Origin: Pollenia angustigena
Lineage: Eukaryota > Arthropoda > Insecta > Diptera > Polleniidae
Assembly: GCA_930367215.1 (NCBI GenBank)
Contig: OV884056.1
Span: forward strand, 51,274,308 to 51,338,307
Length of the DNA: 64,000 nt
Direction: 5' to 3'
This document shows, piece by piece, positions 11,050 through 22,734 of the stretch. The notes beneath the pieces were generated by a model, which was not told the DNA's origin, made no database searches, and was given only the letters and a program-made list of their open reading frames with translations. Positions within the stretch are counted from its first letter, which is position 1. Each line of letters starts with the position of its first letter. Made by a program: the position numbers and the translations under genes.

Positions 11050-11623
11050 CCCTACGGATAATATTGGACTACGTGGTCCATTATGGCTTAAATGGACTAC
11101 TTACAACATGGCCCAATGTACTGTAGAATGGACCATGTTATAAGAAATTAACATGCAGTGCTGCCAACAACTGAATGATGTATACTTTTCTATAGTTTAC
11201 AGTATTACACATTGCTAGCTCTGATGGTGTCCATTATTAGTTGTTTATTTAAAAGTGAAAGTTTGTGAAATTTATGGAGAAAAGGTAAAAAAAAATTAAA
11301 ATACCAAGTAAATATATTTAATAATAGCAATAATAGACTACAGTACTCACAACAAAAGGCGATTAGTAAAAAATTAAGAAGAAAAAAGCTTAAACTACCC
11401 CTTAAGTGTACTCCATACTTTAGTAACATGGAGTACTTTTAAAACTAACCCACTTTAGTACTCCATGGAGTAGTTTAGGGACTACTTCGGTGGGTTATAT
11501 GGTCCCCTCCTAGGACATCGTAATGTTAAATGGACCACCTTTTACCCATATATTTGGAGTAGTTTTGGAGTACTCCTACTCCTTTATGGACTACTCTTTA
11601 CATGCATGTATGGACTAGTCTCG
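11050..11623. mobile_element. CCCTACAG-ended MITE, copy B
   Basis: It starts CCCTACGGATAATATTGG and runs to GGACTAGTCTCG, where copy C begins without a gap. Its right terminal TTATCTGCAGGG is missing, as expected for a head-to-tail tandem that shares an end. Confidence 0.65.
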
Positions 11624-12209
11624 CCCTACAGATAATATTGGACTACGTGGTCCATTGTGGCTCAAATGGACTACTTACAACATGGTCCAATGTACTGTAG
11701 TATGGACCATGTTATAAGAAATAAACACGAAGTGCTGCCAACAACTGCATGATGTATAATTTTCTATAGTTTACAGTATTACACATTGGTAGCCCTGATG
11801 TTGTCCATTATTAATTGTTTATTTAAAAGTGAAAGTTTGTGAAATTTGTGGAAAAAAGGTAAACAAATTAAAAATACCAAGTAAATATATCTAATAATAA
11901 CAATAATAGACTACAGTACACATCATAAAAGGCGATTAGTAAAAAATTAAAAAGAAAAATGCTTCAACTACTCCATACTGTAGTAACATGGAGTACTTTT
12001 AAAACTAACCCACTTTAGTACTCCTTGGAGTAGTTTAGGGACTACTTCGGGGGGTTATATGGTCCCCTCCTAGGACATCGTAATGTTAAATGGACCACCT
12101 TTTACCCATATATTTGGAGTAGTTTTGGAGTACTCCTACTCCTTTATGGACTACTCTTTACATGCATGTATGGACTAGTCTCGTTATCTGCAGGGCGTTA
12201 TCTGCAGGG
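11624..12209. mobile_element. CCCTACAG-ended MITE, copy C
   Basis: It runs from CCCTACAGATAATATTGG to GTTATCTGCAGGG (12195). The last 14 bp are repeated (12196-12209), leaving two right ends in tandem. Same family as copies A and B and the diverged element at 50399-50765. Confidence 0.65.
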
Positions 12210-12816
12210 CACATATACAAAGCAAAAGGAAAAAACGTGTATGTGTGGCATACCATAAGCGTATGTGTGGGAAAAAACAATAAACGTAAACAAACATATA
12301 CATGCACATGTAAGCAAAATATAAACAACTTTTAACAGCTCAAAAGAAAATAAACAATGATCATCAGGCTTCTTGCGCAGACCTGTTCAATGGGTATTGG
12401 TCGTAAAACATTGTTTTACCGTGTAAACTAGCCTTAAATGAAATATTATATGAAATGTTTTAACTTTTAATTTTATAAACATATGTATGTATATTTTTAT
12501 ATATTATTTAATAGAAACAACTTTTGTTGTATTGCAATAAAATTAATTTAAAACATGTACACAAATATGGTTTTGTTTTATAAATAAATAAATAATTTTT
12601 TAAAAAGCATTTTTTTTCTAAAGACAGTTTTTTTTTTAATTGTTAGTTCTTGTAAAAAATATGGCAGCACTGCTTGTGGCAACAGAACCAGAACCCAGTG
12701 AATGTCAACAGTGAACAAAAAGAAGATTCATCTAATTTTTGTGTTCGATATCAATTCAACGACCACTGCTGTGAATAATTTTGATAAATTTCATATTAAA
12801 TTATAAGTTAAGCATA
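12210..12816. other. Upstream region of the prefoldin gene
   Basis: AT-rich. The 150 bp before the ATG become less AT-biased (GGCAGCACTGCTTGTGGCAA near 12663) and probably hold the promoter and 5' UTR. No TATA box is evident. Confidence 0.4.
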
Positions 12817-13686
12817 ATGACTGGAATCATGGATACTGTAGAAATGCCTAAATTACCAGAAAATCAAAAATCTTTTGCCGGCATACCAGAGGCAGTATTT
12901 CTGGTAAGTTAAATCTTAAATACTGCAGAGAAAGAAAAGTTTGCAAGACATCTGCACTCATAACCTAACAAACGATGCCAGTTGAAGCAACAACAAATAG
13001 AGCTACATATAAGAACTAATAGAAAAACAGGGTGTTGACTGCAACCATTCAAAAAATTAATCATTCTTTTAAACATTGAATAAATCATGTAAGAGTTTAT
13101 ATTAATTTTCTTTTTATTTGCAGGAGGAAATCGATAAATATATGGCCCAGCCAGATAATGAGGAAAATTGTGAAAAAGTTTTACAACGTTTAGATGAACA
13201 ACACAGTAAATACAGATTTATGGCCTATAACTTAGAGGCCCGCAAACGCAAATTAAAATCGCAAATACCCGATTTACAAAGATCACTTGAAATGATTGAT
13301 GTTTTACGCAAAGAAACTGAGGAACGTGAAACACAATTCTTGCTCAGTGACCAGGTGTTTATTAAAACCATGGTGCCACCCACAAAAACTGTGTGTCTGT
13401 GGTTGGGTGCCAGTGTTATGTTGGAATATCCCCTGGATGAAGCTGAGGTATTGTTAAAACAAAATATGACTTCAGCTATTTCAAATTTAAAAACTGTGGA
13501 GCACGATCAAGACTTTTTAAGGTAAATTTTTTTTGAGGAAAAAAACTTTGACTTCATTAAGTGTTTTATTATTTTAGAGATCAAATCACTACCACCGAAG
13601 TTAATATGGCACGTGTTTATAATTGGGGTGTTAAAAAGCGTCAAGCCGCTGCTAAAACCGCCTCTGGAGCCTCCTCATCTTCGTAA
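12817..13686 (+). CDS. mgr: Prefoldin subunit 3 (VBP1 / merry-go-round), complete
   Basis: Prefoldin is the cytosolic hexameric chaperone that hands nascent actin and tubulin to the CCT chaperonin; subunit 3 (VBP1) is one of its two alpha-type subunits. Three coding exons join cleanly: 12817-12903, 13124-13521 and 13578-13686. Donors are GTAAGT and GTAAAT, acceptors TTTGCAG and TTTTAG, and the phases agree. The product is 197 aa, the same length as human VBP1. It shows the alpha-prefoldin plan: an N-terminal coiled-coil helix (EEIDKYMAQPDNEENCEKVL, HSKYRFMAYNLEARKRKLK), a central beta hairpin (VCLWLGASVMLEYPLDEA) and a C-terminal helix ending in VYNWGVKKRQ. The start is the first ATG; a second in-frame ATG lies four codons later. 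A likely poly-A signal is at 14035. Confidence 0.93.
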
Positions 13687-14034
13687 TGGCTGTGCTGAAC
13701 AATAACAACCAAAACACATTCATTATTTAAACACCTCCCAAATGTATTTTGCTCTACTTTAAAAAAAAATTAGGAAACAAAGTTTAGATTTTAATCTTTC
13801 TTCCACTTTAAATTAATATAATTTATTGTTTAATTTTTCTTTTTCTATTACAACCTCAAATTCATTAAAAAGATTAATGTCCTTAAACTGTTTTAAAATT
13901 TGTTATATTTATAAATTTTTTTTTTTTTTTTGTTTATTTATTGAACAAATTCAATTATAAATTGAAGATTAAAATTATGAAAGTGGAGTGTGTGCTTTAA
14001 AAAAGCTTTTCTTTTTTTTTTTTTGCTGTTTTTC

Positions 14035-14040
14035 AATAAA
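14035..14040 (+). terminator. Probable polyadenylation signal of the prefoldin gene
   Basis: AATAAA lies 349 bp after the stop codon, just after a long T-run. Confidence 0.45.
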
Positions 14041-14234
14041 CTGCGTGCATTTAATAAATCCAAATGAGAAATAGCTTGTTAAAAGAAAGACTTATAATAG
14101 AAAATGGACAAGTTAACAAGAAAATGTGTTTTTTTTTTATTGCATATCTCTGTGGAGATTTGGATAGCTTACTCCTGTTTCTTCTATGACGTTTTTTCCG
14201 CTAGGATTTTCTACTCTATGGTATAACGAACACT
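14041..14234. other. Downstream spacer with a CTATGGTATA-family end
   Basis: CTCTATGGTATAACGAACACTGG at 14214-14236 (continuing as CTTCGCTAGCAATG after 14325) is one arm of the palindromic family also seen at 15027, 29408 and 59620. It has been split by the hairpin at 14235-14325. Confidence 0.45.
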
Positions 14235-14325
14235 GGGGCCAAATTACCGCATTCGATATCGATCGAAATTACAATACAATTTAAATGGGAATTTCGTTCG
14301 ATATCGAATGCCGTAATTTGGCCCC
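14235..14325. mobile_element. 91-bp near-perfect hairpin MITE
   Basis: GGGGCCAAATTACCGCATTC through ATATCGA, and its inverse, form arms of about 28 bp around a short A/T loop. It is inserted inside a CTATGGTATA-family arm. A diverged relative with ATTCGATATCGA blocks lies at about 21050-21220. Confidence 0.65.
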
Positions 14326-14678
14326 TGGCTTCGCTAGCAATGAAAACCTTTGCCAAGCAAGCATGTTTGTAAAAATAAATTCAATTGAAACATAATCACC
14401 CCTATTCAACTTTGGTATTTTGTGCCCATGTTCTGTAACTCCCGCGTTGAGAAACTTTTCGATTGAAATGTGAGAAATGAAACAAAAATACCATAAATTG
14501 AAACAAATATGTTTTTCTCACTTTACTATTACTGTTTACTGTACTTTTTTGGAGAGTAACATAGGGTTTAATATAAATGAGTTTGAAGTACAAATAAATA
14601 AATGGATTTAAAACCGAACTATCAGCCATGTCACAGAGTACAATTCCGTTCGGAAAAATTCCGCACGGAATAGAATAA
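14326..14678. other. Fragment of the GTGCCCATGTTCTGTAACT element family
   Basis: 14420-14560 matches the left part of the MITE at 53029-53758 (GCCCATGTTCTGTAACTC, TTTCGATTGAAATGTG, TTTTTCTCACTT). Only this end is present. No gene. Confidence 0.5.
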
Positions 14679-14924
14679 AACATCGCTCATTTGCTGCAAG
14701 ACCGGCATAACTCAAAAAACGAAATGTTGGAGTTAGAGGTGCAGAATTGTTCCCTTTGTTTTTCTTTATATTAAATTCATCTTTATATCTTTTATACTTT
14801 CCCAGTTTGATGGGAATGTGTCTTTTTTTTCTAAGCAGTTTGAGCAAAGCAAAAACTTTAAAAGCGTTTATCTCGAAATGGATTTTTTTGAGTTATGCCG
14901 GTCTTGCAGCAAATGAGCGATGTT
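14679..14924. mobile_element. 246-bp MITE with about 41-bp inverted ends
   Basis: The ends contain AACATCGCTCATTTGCTGCA and continue through GACCGGCATAACTCAAAAAA, matching in inverted orientation. The minus-strand open frames across it are by-products of the repeat. Confidence 0.7.
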
Positions 14925-15889
14925 AGTTTATTTTAATAGTTTTTTGGCCTTTCAGATACAGAAAAATCCCATTCCGTTTTTTGACGTGCCGACGTTTTGC
15001 CATTGAACAGTTGGCATATCTGCTCTATGGTATAACAAACACCGGCTTCGCTAACTAAAGCGTCTTGCATAGCCAGAAAGAATTTTCTCTACTTTAGTAG
15101 TATAAGAATTCGGTATTTTTATATTATCCTCAAAAATTTTTATATACAGGTCTGCCACAGAAATCAATTACGATCGAAAGTAATTTCGATTAATGTAAAG
15201 CAAGGTATGAAATCACTTCCTATTTTTTAAAACCTTTTTCTTTAGCTTCACTTCGGAAAATCAAATCTTGTAACGTTAATTTAACCGCCTTATACTCAAT
15301 GCAAATGGATGAAACTTTGCAGACATACATATTCCCGATGACAATACACGAATACATGGGCGTAGCCAGGATAAAATCTAGGGGGGGGGGCAAAAATGTT
15401 TTTTTTTTTTTTGGTAAAATGCTTTTTTGACCGCCTTTTACTCAATGCAAATGGATGAAACTTTGCAGGCATACATATTTCCGATGACAGGGGGGGCGGG
15501 CAAAAATTTTTTTAAATGTTCTTTTTTAAGAAAAGCGTTTCTTAAAAAATTTTTTTTAAATGTTATTATTATTCAATTCATAAAATTTTCGTTTTGTATT
15601 AGTAAATGAAAAATAGCTTCAAAGTAAAAATTTACATTTTATAATCATTCCTCGATATTGGGGAATTTTTCATTTCACTTAAACTTAACCCAACGAAAAA
15701 AATTAAAAAACCCCAAACAAAAAAACTGCCCCAAAATTGCGTGTTGTTGTGTCTCATGTAAAATGTTAGGTCCATTTTATTTCATCATTTACTTTTTGGG
15801 GCCATATTTCCTGGGGTCTATTTGCGCACCGCCCATTATTTTTAAACGAAATTTGGATGGGAAATTCAACTTGATTTAACTTTATTAGT
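14925..15889. repeat. Repeat-rich spacer: CTATGGTATA arm and a duplicated G-rich module
   Basis: 15027-15075 is a CTCTATGGTATAACAAACAC arm. Two copies of a module (ACTCAATGCAAATGGATGAA…CATACATATT(C/T)CCGATGACA) occur at about 15292-15345 and 15440-15490. Each is near a G-run (15391-15400, 15490-15497) followed by CAAAAATTTTT. No gene is supported. Confidence 0.5.
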
Positions 15890-17540
15890 CCCAGTAAACC
15901 AAGCGATATTGTAACGATATCGAAACGATATCATATAGGTGATAGAAAGTATCACAAGTGATAATCGTTTTCGAATCGAAAACGATAGTTTTTACGGACT
16001 AAATTGTACCTTTCCTTATAATATCGTTTTTCCATTAAATTATGATATCGTTTTCGATATCATAATTTCCAATAATAACGATAGTGAAATCGCGTTTTTA
16101 AATTTGTTGAAAAACTATAGTTTTATTATACTGATAATGATATATAGATAATGAAAAGTTGAAAATTTGTATCTTAAAAATAAAAACAGTTTTTATTTTT
16201 ATATGTGAAATAAAGTTATTATTTATTTCAGCCAATGTGAAACATTTTTTAAAATAATAAAAACATAATTTAATTTAATTTTGATTTATATTTTTCTTGC
16301 TTGCTAATTCTGTCGCTCGCATACAAAAAGAATTTTTTACTCTTTTCAGCAAAAATATCAATAATTTCATGTGGATATTTTTTTAGGAATGCATCTAAAA
16401 AAATGTTTGTAGACACATATGTATGTTTGTTTTAAACCATTTGAATTATTTCTATAATCTAACCTTTAATGGCGGCAGTACAAGATAATTCTTGTACAGA
16501 TTTTTTTGCTTTGTTCCTGCCCAGCACAAATTTTTTGCCGCGCTATCCTCCATAATGGTCTTCCAACATTTAAAAACGTATTCCCTACTAGAAGTCGCTG
16601 TTATTTTCCTTAAATTATTTGTCTAGAAATAAAGAAGAACGTAAGATAAGATAAGATTTAAAAAAAGCGTACCAATATACAATATTTTGATGGTTCTTTT
16701 GTTTCCGAATCGTATTTTAAAAATTCTTCTATATTTTTAAAAGGCGTAAATGGCAAAATATTAAAATTTTTCTTTTTCAGTTTGGATAACAATTCTTTAT
16801 TCCATTTTTTGTAATGACAATTTCCTCCGTTAACCGTGATAATAAATTTTTGTTACTTTCAATTATCCATGTTTGAAATTTTATCTAAAATAAGGTCTAA
16901 TTTAACTGCAATTAAGAAGTTGAACTAAACATTTTTATTCTTTATAATTTAGGCATAATATCTTACCTCTCTTATTTCGGTTTTCACTTAAGACTTCTTC
17001 ATCGCTTTCCATAAAAATATTATAGTCTTTTGAATTTACGCGCTTCATTATCTTAATGGATAAAAGGGATAAAAACAAATTTACTGTTAAAAATAATACA
17101 TAAGCATTTTGTGGCAGTAACAACATCTACTTTAGTGATTTCATTCGAAGGAAACAAGGAATTTGTCAAAAACATGTTGAAGTGCCTTGATTTAAATACC
17201 CATTCCTGGCCACTTTAGCTGAATTTCGGAAGGACAAACATATGCACCTAATTTATTTTTATAGCGATTATTATTAGCGATTTATCCTCTTGCAGTAAAT
17301 AAGAAATATTCAAATATTTTAATAAAAAAAATTTTTTAATTTTTGTATGTTTTGTTTAAATAATTTTCTATGTTTAAAAAATTTTGATGATTTTTTCAAA
17401 TGTTTGTTTTTAAATTGAAGAAAAATATTTTGAAAAGTGATGTCGTAACGATATTGTTTTGAATAATAGTACATAATATTATTAACGCCGTAAAATATAA
17501 TATCGTTTTCGCTATCATATCTTTCTATGGTTTATTGGGG
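15890..17540. mobile_element. Putative DNA transposon carrying a DUF4806-type pseudogene
   Basis: Short imperfect inverted ends are CCCAGTAAACCA (left) and CCCAATAAACCA (right, read inverted). Both sub-terminal regions are packed with ATCGTTTTCGATAT-type blocks (15905-16110 and 17440-17520). Inside is a decayed multi-exon gene on the minus strand (16270-17048). No target duplication was found, so the borders are tentative. Confidence 0.5.
16270..17048 (-). pseudogene. Decayed multi-exon gene with DUF4806-like C-terminal domain
   Basis: Read on the minus strand, exon 1 (from 17048) encodes MKRVNSKDYNIFMESDEEVL and ends at AGAGAG|GTAAGA. Exon 2, after TTAATTGCAG, encodes KLDLILDKISNMDN, then through frame breaks SNKNLLSRLTEEI and FNILPFTPFKNIEEFLKYDS, ending at a GTACGC donor. 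Exon 3, after TTTATTTCTAG, encodes NLRKITATSSREYVFKCWKT, NLCWAGT and QELSCTAAIK, with a frame change in an A-run near 16513. The last exon, after TTTTTTTAG, gives AFLKKYPHEIIDIFAEKSKK and stops at 16270. The order 'LPF-T..NIEEF…LR.I…W.GT…AI..A' matches the DUF4806 pattern common in insect transposon-associated proteins. At least one in-frame stop (TGA after MDN) and two frame changes make it non-functional as written. The function is unknown. Confidence 0.5.
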
Positions 17541-17646
17541 TTGTGCATTTTTTGTATATTTAGATATACATACGTAAGTTTTTTTTGAATATTAGTTAAT
17601 TAATTGGCTAAGTATATAAGTTTGCTTTATTTTTAAACTTATTGAG

Positions 17647-18110
17647 CACTCGTAAAACTGCTCTGAGTGAAGAAGCAGGTCGCGCTCGTTGTCATTTTTT
17701 TTTTTAAGGACAATCAGGTCGTTCTTGTTTGTCTGCTTTTCGTGCGTTTTGCGGTGTCACCCCGCATTGGTTAATGGCTTGGCGTCGTATAACTGTACCG
17801 AGTTACGGTTTTTGCGGCTGTCACCATTGATTTTGTGCAATCGTTTTTAACCTCAATTTAAGGTTTTGTCTGGTGGAGAACCAAATAAAACTCAGACGTT
17901 TTTTAGAGGATGCTCCGGAACGGATTCTGGAAGATCTCGCCTACCTAGACGTGGGTTTGGGTCGAGCGAGGTCTTGTGGTTGACGCTCTGGAAATTGTGT
18001 GATACCCTGGCATTATAACCTAAAAGATTTTATTCGTGTGATATCCTGGCAATAACACTTTCATAGTTGACCAAAATACTTTTTAGTTTTAGGTAAAGCC
18101 AAGAAAAAAA
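17647..18110 (+). mobile_element. SINE-like retroposon, copy 1 (464 bp)
   Basis: It starts CACTCGTAAAACTGCTCTGA and ends AGCCAAGAAAAAAA. It is flanked by CTTATTGAG (17638-17646) and CTTATGGAG (18111-18119), an 8/9-match target duplication. A second copy with the same 5' border is at 38107-38565. The shared 5' end argues for a full-length short element rather than randomly truncated LINE copies. A B-box-like GGGTCGAGC lies near 17957. There is no open frame. Confidence 0.68.
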
Positions 18111-18119
18111 CTTATGGAG

Positions 18120-19233
18120 ACTCAAAACTCTTACAATATACATATTAAGGACACCGAAAGCTAATTTTGTTAAAAAAATAAAAGCAAAAAGAGGTATCCA
18201 ATTGAGAAAAATTTCAATTCAAATTCACTTCCGGCATTTTCTTTAAAACAAATGCATATCCAACTTCAAGTCAGAAAAATTGGAATTCAAAATGATCACT
18301 TCCGGTTTAGAAGTGCTTTGCTCCGGTAAAGAAATTTGCATATCTCATAAACTTGGGGATATCCCATTCGCAAACATTTACAGTATAATTAGGACACCAA
18401 GTTCGAATTTTTTTGTAATTTAATTAGTCATTTCCGGTTTTGCAATTTTTTTTAAATACCAAATGATTTCCCATACGAATTACTTATCTTATTTTTTTTT
18501 ATTCGAAATGATAATTTCACAAAACATTTTTCAAAAACGGCAACAATTTAGCGCCTCATAACTCGACAAATAAACAGCATAAAAAATATTTGGTTATGCC
18601 AACTATGAAGATATTTGGGATATATATATTTTTTTTTTTTGGTATGTCCGCTTCAAGAATAGTGCCATATATCGCACAGATAGTTCCAAAGTGACTCAAC
18701 TCAAAAAACTTAATTTTTCAGAAATCGAAAAAAAACGGGTTTTGACCTAAAAAAAAATAATTAAAAACAGATTATGATCAAAAAAGTTTTTTTTTTTAAT
18801 ATTTAAACAGTAGATAATGAAAAATTTTTAGTTGTGTCATTTTTTATGGTGCATTATTTGCATAAGTTGCCGAATTATTTTAAGTTATGTCACTTTGGAT
18901 TATAATAATAGAACACTTTTTGGGGTTGGCTTCCCCAGTTTTCAAGCAAAATTTTACATTGTGAGGTCGGCTTAAAATTGTCAAAATAATTAAATAAAAA
19001 AAATATGTATGTATTAAAAATTTTTTTTTATATATAAATTTTTTTTTTGCTATAACACATACATATGTACATATGTAAATGCATACATGATTCAATAAAA
19101 TATGTAGTAAAAATTATACATAGTTACAGAAAAGCATAAAATTAAGAATATTTACATTAAATTAATTAATAATAAACCTGAAATCATCGCCTTTTTAACA
19201 ATTATTTAAATTCCTTCAAATTTGTTTTCAAAT
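18120..19233. other. AT-rich spacer downstream of neuroparsin-like gene 1
   Basis: No gene or clear element. Contains several A/T runs. Confidence 0.35.
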
Positions 19234-19668
19234 TTATTGAATGTTTGACGCATAAAACCGGTTTAGTACAAAGCGTTTATATAAGTTGAAAACATTAAAT
19301 CCATTATAATTGGGACACAACTCAAAGTCCGAGCAATTCTCGGAACTATCGCATTTCTGGCATATTCCACATGCGGTACAGATCGCATCTTTTTCGCATT
19401 TGTCTCCACTATGACATGCTTCGTTAACACCCTTATAACACACATAACGATTGGCACAATTGTTTGGATCAGGATTTTCTGTATAATTACCATACATACA
19501 AGATGGCCAAATGTAGTTTTCATTTTTACGCAGACATCTCATATTGGGATTTATGTACTCGAAATTGCCTGATAAAGAGTTCAGTTTATAGGACCAGCAA
19601 TTCTTGCAGGCAATGGAACAAATAATCACCATTAATAAGGTAAAACGGTATTCTGATCTTGAAGACAT
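19234..19668 (-). CDS. Secreted 12-cysteine peptide, neuroparsin/IGFBP-N-like, paralog 1
   Basis: The 144-residue intronless frame has an N-terminal signal peptide (FTLLMVIICSIACKNCWS) with likely cleavage before YKLNSLS. The mature part has exactly 12 cysteines, with GDKC and the tight C-x2-CGIC-x2-C knot. Neuroparsins (ovary ecdysteroidogenic hormone in mosquitoes) are secreted 12-cysteine neurohormones with a similar CGxCxxC core, so a hormone role is likely but not proven. The paralog at 32453-32881 is about 60% identical by eye and keeps all 12 cysteines and the blocks ENPDP, NRYVCY/DRYVCY and CGICQKCD. A TATAAAAG box sits 95 bp upstream. The stop codon lies inside an AATAAA hexamer. NYT and NCS are possible N-glycosylation sites. 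Alternative: a fly-specific cysteine-rich secreted protein unrelated to neuroparsin. Confidence 0.6.
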   Translation of the reverse strand: MSSRSEYRFTLLMVIICSIACKNCWSYKLNSLSGNFEYINPNMRCLRKNENYIWPSCMYGNYTENPDPNNCANRYVCYKGVNEACHSGDKCEKDAICTACGICQKCDSSENCSDFELCPNYNGFNVFNLYKRFVLNRFYASNIQ

Positions 19669-19762
19669 GCTTTTTTAAAAATTCTTTTTTTTTAATAAAA
19701 TTTATGTTACTTTAACGGTTACAGTTAAAATAAGGAATGTATTTTGGAGCTTGGAATAATAG

Positions 19763-19770
19763 CTTTTATA
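19763..19770 (-). promoter_or_regulatory. TATA box of neuroparsin-like gene 1
   Basis: TATAAAAG on the minus strand, 95 bp upstream of the ATG at 19668. The paralog has the identical octamer 75 bp upstream of its ATG. Confidence 0.6.
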
Positions 19771-20557
19771 GAAAAATGTTTACCATTTTGTAAGAAATTT
19801 ATTTATAAATTTTCTTTATTTCTTTTAAATAATTTATAATTCATTATTTATTCAAATGTAGAAGAATTAATCTTAAATGGTCACTTGAAGGTTTCCTTGT
19901 TAATACATATGTATGTTTAAGAGCGGTTGCTAGGACACAAAGTCATTGGCGTTTTTTAAATTAGATATTTAAATTAGATGCTAATTTTATTTAGCTTGTG
20001 GCTTGAAGTAAAGGACCATAATTAAGGGTAAAGGATTTTGTACTAAAGGTCAAGTTAAATTATTACTTTAGGAATTAATTTAAACTAATATTAAAAAATA
20101 TTTATGGACAATTTTCGTAAAGAAGTGTAACATTTTTAGATTAACCAGTTTAAAATAATAGCTCGCAAGCATTTTTAAAACATCCATTAACACTTAATTA
20201 AGCAATTTTATTTAAAAGAAAAGGAAACAAATGGGAGCGCTATATTTGGCTTTGATATCCTTTACAGACATTTAGAATATTTCAGGAGTGGGATTTATAT
20301 GGAACTTATAAATTATTAATCAATTTTTATAAAAACTGACGTCAGTATTATAATTTGCGGTTTACTGACCAACCATCAGAAAATTGTATGCTTTAATTTT
20401 TAGTCATATAAAACTTAATTCAAACTTATTTGATTAAAATATACATACATACATAAAAGTTTTAGCTGTACTAAAATGATTTTCAGGTATTGTTTAGAAA
20501 TTTGTCAAATTTTTTTCATAATAATTGTCATTTTCGTGACACATTGCATTTACACTA
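19771..20557. other. Intergenic, Helitron-like debris
   Basis: 20225-20400 holds weakly recognisable Helitron-like pieces (GCTATATTTGGCTTTGATATCC, ATATTTCAGGAGTGGGATTT). The second phrase recurs at about 25335. No gene. Confidence 0.4.
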
Positions 20558-20797
20558 GTTGCGTTCGAGAACACAAAACTTTTTACTATTTTTTACTAAA
20601 CTTTACTGCATTTTACGAAATTGCGTTCGAGTACCCAAAATGCAGTAAATGAGAACATAAATTGAGAGCGAAAAGCGACAGTTCTTGTCTGAGTATTTAC
20701 AAATTTTTACTGCAGAAAATTTTGCAGTAAAATTTAATAAATCAAAAAAACATATGTATGTTTCAAAAGGTAAATAAACAAAAGTAACAAATAACAA

Positions 20798-22720
20798 GTA
20801 AGAGTGCTATATTCGGCTGTGCCGAATCTTATATACCCTTCACCATTGTGCGAGCAGAATACAGAGCAACTAGACAAAAACTAAATAAAACTGGTAAATA
20901 TTTTTTAAAATAAGAGACAACTGGTTTTGAACTTCGGTTTTCATAAGGGCCCAGAATATATACATATACTTTATAGGGTGTAGGATCAATATTGTAGAAA
21001 TTACAGTTATATAAATCTTTTCTTTTTTATTGAATTTTTTTGCATACGATAGACACTGGCGTATCGAATGAAAACTCGATAAATGTAATGTCGAGTTACT
21101 CGATGTCGAATGCTATTATTTCAAATTCAATACATTTCATTCGATATCGAGTTTCAAGATACCAAAATAAATAATTTCGATCAATTTTGCCCGATATCGT
21201 ATGCGGTGATTAGACCCCAGTATTTCGGTTATAACTCATAAAAATTTCCGATATTTTGGTATATAAGTCATATCCATAGGACGTATGACAGCCCTAAAAT
21301 TTAGGTTTTTATAAAAAAATTTATGTTTTTTAGCCCATTTTTGGAGTATTTTGCTCATAAATTACCCATTGTCTAACCGATTTGATAGTTGTATATACCG
21401 ACGTGTTAAGGAAGAATTTTACCATTTACTTAAGTTATATTTATATATAAACATTTATATTTTTATACCCTTCACCTCTGGCGGAAAAGGGTATATATAA
21501 GTTTGTCATCCCGTTTGTAATTTCTACAATATTGATCCTACACCCTATAAAGTATATATATTCTGGGTCCTTATGAAAAGCGAAGTTGATTTAACCATGT
21601 CCGTCTGTCCGTTGAAATGGATTTTCCGAAGACCCCATATATGATGGGGCCAGGTTTTTACACATTTATGTCACATATGGTCGGAATTGTTTGCTATTGA
21701 AATTCAGAAAGATCGCTCCACAAATGGCTGAGATATGAGCAAAAAACCACGACTACCTCTAATTTTTCCCAAAAATCCCTTGTGGTTGTTGTATTTTTAT
21801 TACTTTTTGCTGTATATCTGAGGAACGGCAAAAGCCAAAGTTTCAAAATTAGGTACACACATTTAGGTTGCGAATACACACCATCCTACAGAATGTGGGC
21901 GGGATTGAAGAAGTGGGCGTGGTACCTCCCGTACAAAAAAAAAAATAAAAATTGTATAAAAACCTAAATTTTAGGGTTGCCATATGTCCTATGGATATGA
22001 CTAATATACCAAAATATCGGAAATTTTAAGTAGAGCATATTTTATAAAAAACTCGGGAAAATCGGTTCCGATACAAAAAAGTTATGACCAAAATAATTTT
22101 AATAATTTTTTTTAAATACCCACTTTCGGGATCCAATGAGCAAAAAACCACGACTACCTCTAATTTTTTCGAAAAATCTCTTGTGGTTGTTGTATTTTTA
22201 TTACTTTTTGCTGTATATCTGGAGAACGGCAAAAGCCAAAATTTCCAAATTAGGTACACACATTAAAGTTGCCAATACACACCATCCTACAAAATGTGGG
22301 CGGGATTGAAGAAGTGGGCGTGGTACCTCCCGTACAAAAATAAATAAAAATTGTATAAAAAATTAAATTTTAGGGCTGCCATATGCCCTATGGATATGAC
22401 TTATATACCAAAATATCGGAAATTTTTAGTAGAGCATATTTTGTAAAAAACTCGGGAAAATCGGTTCAGATACAATTATATATTTATTTTATACATATAA
22501 TTATAACCCAAGTAAATGGTAAATTTCTTCCTAAGCACGTCGGTATTTAAATCTTTCAAATCGGTTTAAAAATTAACTTAGCTATGATCAAAATACTGAA
22601 ATCCCAGGTGGAAAAGGGTATATATAAGTTTGTCATTCCGTTTGTAATTTCTACAATATTGATCCTACACCCTATAAAGTATATATATTCTGGGTCCTTA
22701 TGAAAAGCGAAGTTCAAATC
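20798..22720. mobile_element. Cluster of mini-me / Helitron-like elements in both orientations
   Basis: The minus-strand 3' end is at 20798-20850 (TTCGGCTGTGCCGAA, ATACCCTTCACCATTG). Plus-strand 5' parts are at 21465-21625 and 22605-22720 (AAAGTATATATATTCTGGGT, GTCCGTCTGTCCG). The segment CTTGTGGTTGTTGTATTTTT…CTGTATATCTG occurs at 21778 and 22190, and once at 7296 in the earlier cluster. The small open frames here are repeat-derived. Confidence 0.7.
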
Positions 22721-22734
22721 CGGTTATCCGTTTC

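Noticed and set aside
14402..14847. Minus-strand frames of 79-93 residues
   Set aside because: They run across MITE arms (14679-14924) and a MITE fragment, and have no domain.
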